From Salvelinus alpinus (lineage: Eukaryota > Chordata > Actinopteri > Salmoniformes > Salmonidae): DNA of 64,000 nt. Within the stretch, counting starts at the first letter, position 1. Every line of letters starts with the position of its first letter. Below the pieces are notes generated by a model. The model was not told the origin of the DNA. It made no database searches and saw only the letters and a list, made by a program, of their open reading frames with translations. A program made the position numbers and the translations under genes. Location of the stretch: positions 6,543,659-6,607,658 of the forward strand of contig NC_092089.1 of NCBI RefSeq assembly GCF_045679555.1. Reading direction: 5' to 3'. Positions 58,736 through 64,000 of the stretch are shown here, piece by piece.

Positions 58736-61700
58736 GGTTAAGGTTAGGGAACATGGGTTAGGGTTAGGGAACATGGGTTAGGGTTAGGGAACATGGGTTA
58801 GGGTTAGGGAACATGGGTTAGGGAACATGGGTTAGGGTTAAGGAACATGGGTTAGGGTTAGGGAACATGGGTTAGGGAACATGGGTTAGGGTTAGGGAAC
58901 ATGGGTTAGGGAACATGGGTTAGGGTTAGGGAACATGGGTTAGGGAACATGGGTTAGGGTTAGGGAACATGGGTTAGGGTTAGGGAACATGGGTTAAGGT
59001 TAGGGAACATGGGTTAGGGAACATGGGTTAAGGTTAGGGAACATGGGTTAGGGAACATGGGTTAAGGTTAGGGAACATGGGTTAGGGTTAGGGAACATGG
59101 GTTAGGGTTAGGGAACATGGGTTAGGGTTAGGGAACATGGGTTAGGGAACATGGGTTAGGGTTAGGGAACATGGGTTAAGGTTAGGGAACATGGGTTAGG
59201 GTTAGGGAACATGGGTTAGGGAACATGGGTTAGGGTTAGGGAACATGGGTTAAGGTTAGGGAACATGGGTTAGGGTTAGGGAACATGGGTTAGGGTTAGG
59301 GAACATGGGATAGGGAACATGGGTTAGGGTTAGGGAACATGGGTTAGGGTTAGGGAACATGGGTTAAGGTTAGGGAACATGGGTTAGGGAACATGGGTTA
59401 GGGAACATGGGTTAGGGTTAGGGAACATGGGTTAGGGTTAGGGAACATGGGTTAGGGTTAGGGAACATGGGTTAGGGAACATGGGTTAGGGAACATGGGT
59501 TAGGGAACATGGGTTAGGGTTAGGGAACATGGGTTAGGGTTAGGGAACATGGGTTAGGGAACATGGGTTAGGGTTAGGGAACATGGGTTAGGGTTAGGGA
59601 ACATGGGTTAGGGTTAGGGGACATGGGTTAGGGTTAGGGAACATGGGTTAGGGAACACGGGTTAGGGAACATGGGTTAGGGAACATGGGTTAGGGTTAGG
59701 GAACATGGGTTAGGGTTAGGGAACATGGGTTAGGGAACATGGGTTAAGGTTAGGGAACATGGGTTAGGGAACATGGGTTAGGGAACATGGGTTAAGGTTA
59801 GGGAACATGGGTTAGGGAACATGGGTTAGGGTTAGGGAACATGGGTTAGGGTTAGGGAACATGGGTTAGGGAACATGGGTTAGGGAACATGGGTTAGGGT
59901 TAGGGAACATGGGTTAGGGTACATGGGTTAGGGAACATGGGTTAGGGTTAGGGAACATGGGTTAGGGAACATGGGTTAGGGTTAGGGAACATGGGTTAGG
60001 GAACATGGTTTAGGGAACATGGGTTAGGGTTAGGGAACATGGGTTAGGGTTAGGGAACATGGGTTAAGGTTAGGGAACATGGGTTAGGGTTGGGGAACAT
60101 GGGTTAGGGAACATGGGTTAGGGAACATGGGTTAGGGTTAGGGAACATGGGTTAGGGTTAGGGAACATGGGTTAGGGAACATGGGTTAGGGTTAGGGAAC
60201 ATGGGTTAGGGAACATGGGTTAGGGTTAGGGAACATGGGTTAGGGAACATGGGTTAGGGTTAGGGAACATGGGTTAGGGAACATGGGTTAGGGTTAGGGA
60301 ACATGGGTTAGGGAACATGGGTTAGGGTTAGGGAACATGGGTTAGGGTTAGGGAACATGGGTTAGGGAACATGGGTTAGGGTTAGGGAACATGGGTTAGG
60401 GAACATGGGTTAGGGTTGGGGAACATGGGTTAGGGAACATGGGTTAGGGAACATGGGTTAGGGTTAGGGAACATGGGTTAGGGAACATGGGTTAGGGTTA
60501 GGGAACATGGGTTAGGGAACATGGGTTAGGGTTGGGGAACATGGGTTAGGGAACATGGGTTAGGGAACATGGGTTAGGGTTAGGGAACATGGGTTAGGGT
60601 TAGGGAACATGGGTTAGGGAACATGGGTTAGGGTTAGGGAACATGGGTTAGGGAACATGGGTTAGGGTTAGGGAACATGGGTTAGGGAACATGGGTTAGG
60701 GTTAGGGAACATGGGTTAGGGTTAGGGAACATGGGTTAGGGTTAGGGAACATGGGTTAGGGAACATGGGTTAGGGTTAGGGAACATGGGTTAGGGTTAGG
60801 GAACATGGGTTAGGGAACATGGGTTAGGGTTAGGGAACATGGGTTAGGGAACATGGGTTAGGGTTAGGGAACATGGGTTAGGGAACATGGGTTAGGGTTA
60901 GGGAACATGGGTTAGGGAACATGGGTTAGGGAACATGGGTTAGGGAACATGGGTTAGGGTTAGGGAACATGGGTTAGGGAACATGGGTTAGGGTTAGGGA
61001 ACATGGGTTAGGGAACATGGGTTAGGGTTAGGGAACATGGGTTAGGGAACATGGGTTAGGGTTAGGGAACATGGGTTAGGGAACATGGGTTAGGGTTAGG
61101 GAACATGGGTTAGGGAACATGGGTTAGGGTTAGGGAACATGGGTTAGGGAACATGGGTTAGGGTTAGGGAACATGGGTTAGGGAACATGGGTTAGGGGAC
61201 ATGGGTTAGGGAACATGGGTTAGGGTTAGGGAACATGGGTTAGGGAACATGGGTTAGGGTTAGGGAACATGGGTTAGGGTTAGGGAACATGGGTTAGGGA
61301 ACATGGGTTAGGGTTAGGGAACATGGGTTAGGGTTAGGGAACATGGGTTAGGGGACATGGGTTAGGGAACATGGGTTAGGGTTAGGGAACATGGGTTATG
61401 GGACATGGGTTAGGGTTAGGGAACATGGGTTAGGGAACATGGGTTAGGGTTAGGGAACATGGGTTAGGGAACATGGGTTAGGGTTAGGGAACATGGGTTA
61501 GGGAACATGGGTTAGGGTTAGGGAACATGGGTTAGGGTTAGGGAACATGGGTTAGGGAACATGGGTTAGGGTTAGGGAACATGGGTTAGGGAACATGGGT
61601 TAGGGTTAGGGAACATGGGTTAGGGAACATGGGTTAGGGAACATGGGTTAGGGTTAGGGAACATGGGTTAGGGAACATGGGTTAGGGAACATGGGTTAGG

Positions 61701-62153
61701 GAACATGGGTTAGGGAACATGGGTTAGGGTTAGAGAACATGGGTTAGGGAACATGGGTTAGGGAACATGGGTTAGGGTTAGGGAACATGGGTTAGGGAAC
61801 ATGGGTTAGGGAACATGGGTTAGGGTTAGGGAACATGGGTTAGGGAACATGGGTTAGGGAACATGGGTTAGGGAACATGGGTTAGGGTTAGGGAACATGG
61901 GTTAGGGAACATGGGTTAGGGTTAGGGAACATGGGTTAGGGAACATGGGTTAGGGTTAGGGAACATGGGTTAGGGAACATGGGTTAGGGTTAGGGAACAT
62001 GGGTTAGGGAACATGGGTTAGGGTTAGGGAACATGGGTTAGGGAACATGGGTTAGGGTTAGGGAACATGGGTTAGGGAACATGGGTTAGGGTTAGGGAAC
62101 ATGGGTTAGGGAACATGGGTTAGGGAACATGGGTTAGGGAACATGGGTTAAGG
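58736..62153. repeat. Telomere-like array: GGGTTA mixed with GGGAACATGGGTTA
   Basis: Composed almost wholly of a 14-bp word 'gggaacatgggtta' and a 6-bp telomeric word 'gggtta'. They combine to 14- and 20-bp units in an irregular order. Rare changes are ggttaagg, ttgggg, ggggac and ggtacat. G-rich strand is plus throughout. It starts after a GA-rich border. Confidence 0.98.
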
Positions 62154-62219
62154 TTTTTTTTTTTTTTTTTTTTTTTCATGTTATTTTACCAGGTAAGTTG
62201 ACTGAGAACACGTTCTCAT
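62154..62219 (-). mobile_element. Short SINE/LINE-tail-like insertion with T run
   Basis: A run of 23 T is followed by 'catgttattttaccaggtaa' and 'gttgactgagaacacgttct'. On minus it would be an element end with a poly-A tail. The wording resembles the 3' end of a fish SINE from memory; family not certain. Confidence 0.55.
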
Positions 62220-62261
62220 TTAGGGTTAGGGTTAGGGTTAGGGTTAGGGTTAGGGTTAGGG
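62220..62261 (+). repeat. Perfect (TTAGGG)7 telomeric run
   Basis: Seven uninterrupted TTAGGG hexamers directly after the inserted tail; elsewhere in the array no more than two follow each other. Confidence 0.97.
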
Positions 62262-64000
62262 AACATGGGTTAGAGTTAGGGAACATGGGTTAGGGTTAGG
62301 GAACATGGGTTAGGGAACATGGGTTAGGGTTAGGGAACATGGGTTAGGGAACATGGGTTAGGGTTAGGGAACATGGGTTAGGGAACATGGGTTAGGGTTA
62401 GGGAACATGGGTTAGGGTTAGGGAACATGGGTTAGGGAACATGGGTTAGGGAACATGGGTTAAGGTTGGGGAACATGGGTTAGGGAACATGGGTTAGGGA
62501 ACATGGGTTAGGGTTAGGGAACATGGGATAGGGTTAGGGAACATGGGTTAGGGTTAGGGAACATGGGTTAGGGTTGGGGAACATGGGTTAGGGAACATGG
62601 GTTAGGGTTAGGGAACATGGGTTAGGGAACATGGGTTAGGGTTAGGGAACATGGGTTAGGGAACATGGGTTAGGGTTAGGGAACATGGGTTAGGGTTAGG
62701 GAACATGGGTTAGGGTTAGGGAACATGGGTTAGGGTTAGGGAACATGGGTTAGGGAACATGGGTTAGGGTTAGGGAACATGGGTTAGGGTTAGGGGACAT
62801 GGGTTAGGGTTAGGGAACATGGGTTAGGGTTAGGGGACATGGGTTAGGGTTAGGGAACATGGGTTAAGGTTAGGGAACATGGGTTAGGGTTAGGGAACAT
62901 GGTTTAGAGTTAGGGAACATGGGTTAGGGTTAGGGAACATGGGTTAGGGAACATGGGTTAGGGTTAGGGAACATGGGTTAGGGAACATGGGTTAGGGTTA
63001 GGGAACATGGGTTAGGGAACATGGGTTAGGGTTAGGGAACATGGGTTAAGGTTGGGGAACATGGGTTAGGGAACATGGGTTAGGGAACATGGGTTAAGGT
63101 TAGGGAACATGGGTTAGGGTTGGGGAACATGGGTTAGGGTTAGGGAACATGGGTTAAGGTTAGGGAACATGGGTTAGGGAACATGGGTTAGGGAACATGG
63201 GTTAGGGTTAGGGAACATGGGTTAGGGTACATGGGTTAGGGAACATGGGTTAGGGTTAGGGAACATGGGTTAGGGAACATGGGTTAGGGAACATGGGTTA
63301 GGGTTAGGGAACATGGGTTAGGGTACATGGGTTAGGGAACATGGGTTAGGGTTAGGGAACATGGGTTAGGGAACATGGGTTAGGGTTAGGGAACATGGGT
63401 TAGGGAACATGGTTTAGGGAACATGGGTTAGGGTTAGGGAACATGGGTTAGGGTTAGGGAACATGGGTTAAGGTTAGGGAACATGGGTTAGGGTTGGGGA
63501 ACATGGGTTAGGGAACATGGGTTAGGGAACATGGGTTAGGGTTAGGGAACATGGGTTAGGGTTAGGGAACATGGGTTAGGGAACATGGGTTAGGGTTAGG
63601 GAACATGGGTTAGGGTTAGGGAACATGGGTTAGGGGACATGGGTTAGGGAACATGGGTTAGGGTTAGGGAACATGGGTCAGGGGACATGGGTTAGGGTTA
63701 GGGAACATGGGTTAGGGAACATGGGTTAGGGTTAGGGAACATGGGTTAGGGAACATGGGTTAGGGGACATGGGTTAGGGAACATGGGTTAGGGTTAGGGA
63801 ACATGGGTTAGGGAACATGGGTTAGGGTTAGGGAACATGGGTTAGGGTTAGGGAACATGGGTTAGGGTTAGGGAACATGGGTTAGGGGACATGGGTTAGG
63901 GAACATGGGTTAGGGTTAGGGAACATGGGTTAGGGGACAAGGGTTAGGGTTAGGGAACATGGGTTAGGGAACATGGGTTAGGGTTAGGGAACATGGGTTA
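62262..64000. repeat. Telomere-like array, continued to the window end
   Basis: Same 14- and 6-bp words as the left part, with slightly more 'taggggacatggg' and 'ttaaggttggggaac' variants. It continues past the window edge, so its full length is unknown. Confidence 0.98.

Noticed and set aside
58736-64000. True chromosome end
   Set aside because: A real telomere would be pure TTAGGG; here most units contain AACATGGG and the array has a retroelement insertion, so I call it telomere-like only.

Overview
The window reads as nuclear DNA of a salmonid fish (Salmo/Oncorhynchus-type). Support comes from intron-containing vertebrate genes with canonical splice sites, a tRNA-derived SINE of salmonid type, Tc1-like DNA transposons, fish LINE fragments, the salmonid dispersed motif around 'agtgcactatatagggaatag', and an extreme load of minisatellites. 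I estimate by eye that about 40 kb of the 64 kb is tandem repeat. Exon models were built by reading the minus strand and checking splice sites and phases by hand; family assignments are from memory of protein sequences, without a database search.

Layout. 1-4.95 kb: minisatellites, a SINE and a dispersed repeat. 4.96-6.51 kb: the first four coding exons (minus strand, 124 codons) of the muscle F-box gene fbxo32 (atrogin-1); the rest lies off the left edge. 6.5-7.0 kb: its putative promoter, with a TATA box, an E-box and a forkhead site. 7.0-16.1 kb: four arrays (40-bp G-rich, 43-bp, 10-bp and a 2-kb pentamer field). 16.63-21.07 kb: a structurally complete PIF/Harbinger DNA transposon with terminal inverted repeats, a CTG target duplication, and two intact multi-exon genes, a HARBI1-like DDE transposase and a Myb/SANT-like protein. 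It is inserted in a 43-bp minisatellite. 21.7-28.5 kb: a LINE relic, a (CT)n tract, 39-bp and 19-bp arrays, and a deleted Tc1 element. 28.58-36.78 kb: a complete klhl38 gene (minus strand, 7 coding exons, 583 aa), whose third intron is almost wholly a 35-bp minisatellite. 37.1-58.3 kb: further minisatellites, two Tc1 relics, a probable solo LTR and CT/GA/GT tracts. 58.7-64 kb: a telomere-like array of TTAGGG mixed with AACATGGG that runs off the right edge.

fbxo32 and klhl38, both on the minus strand and in this order, match the human FBXO32-KLHL38 neighbourhood on chromosome 8q24. Both are expressed in skeletal muscle, so the host genes form a conserved muscle locus. The two Harbinger proteins act together in known family members: the Myb-like protein binds near the transposon ends and brings the transposase to nucleus and DNA. 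I found no operon, CRISPR array or bacterial feature. The strongest leads are the intact Harbinger element, the amplified splice acceptor in fbxo32, and the repeat arrays that crowd splice sites.
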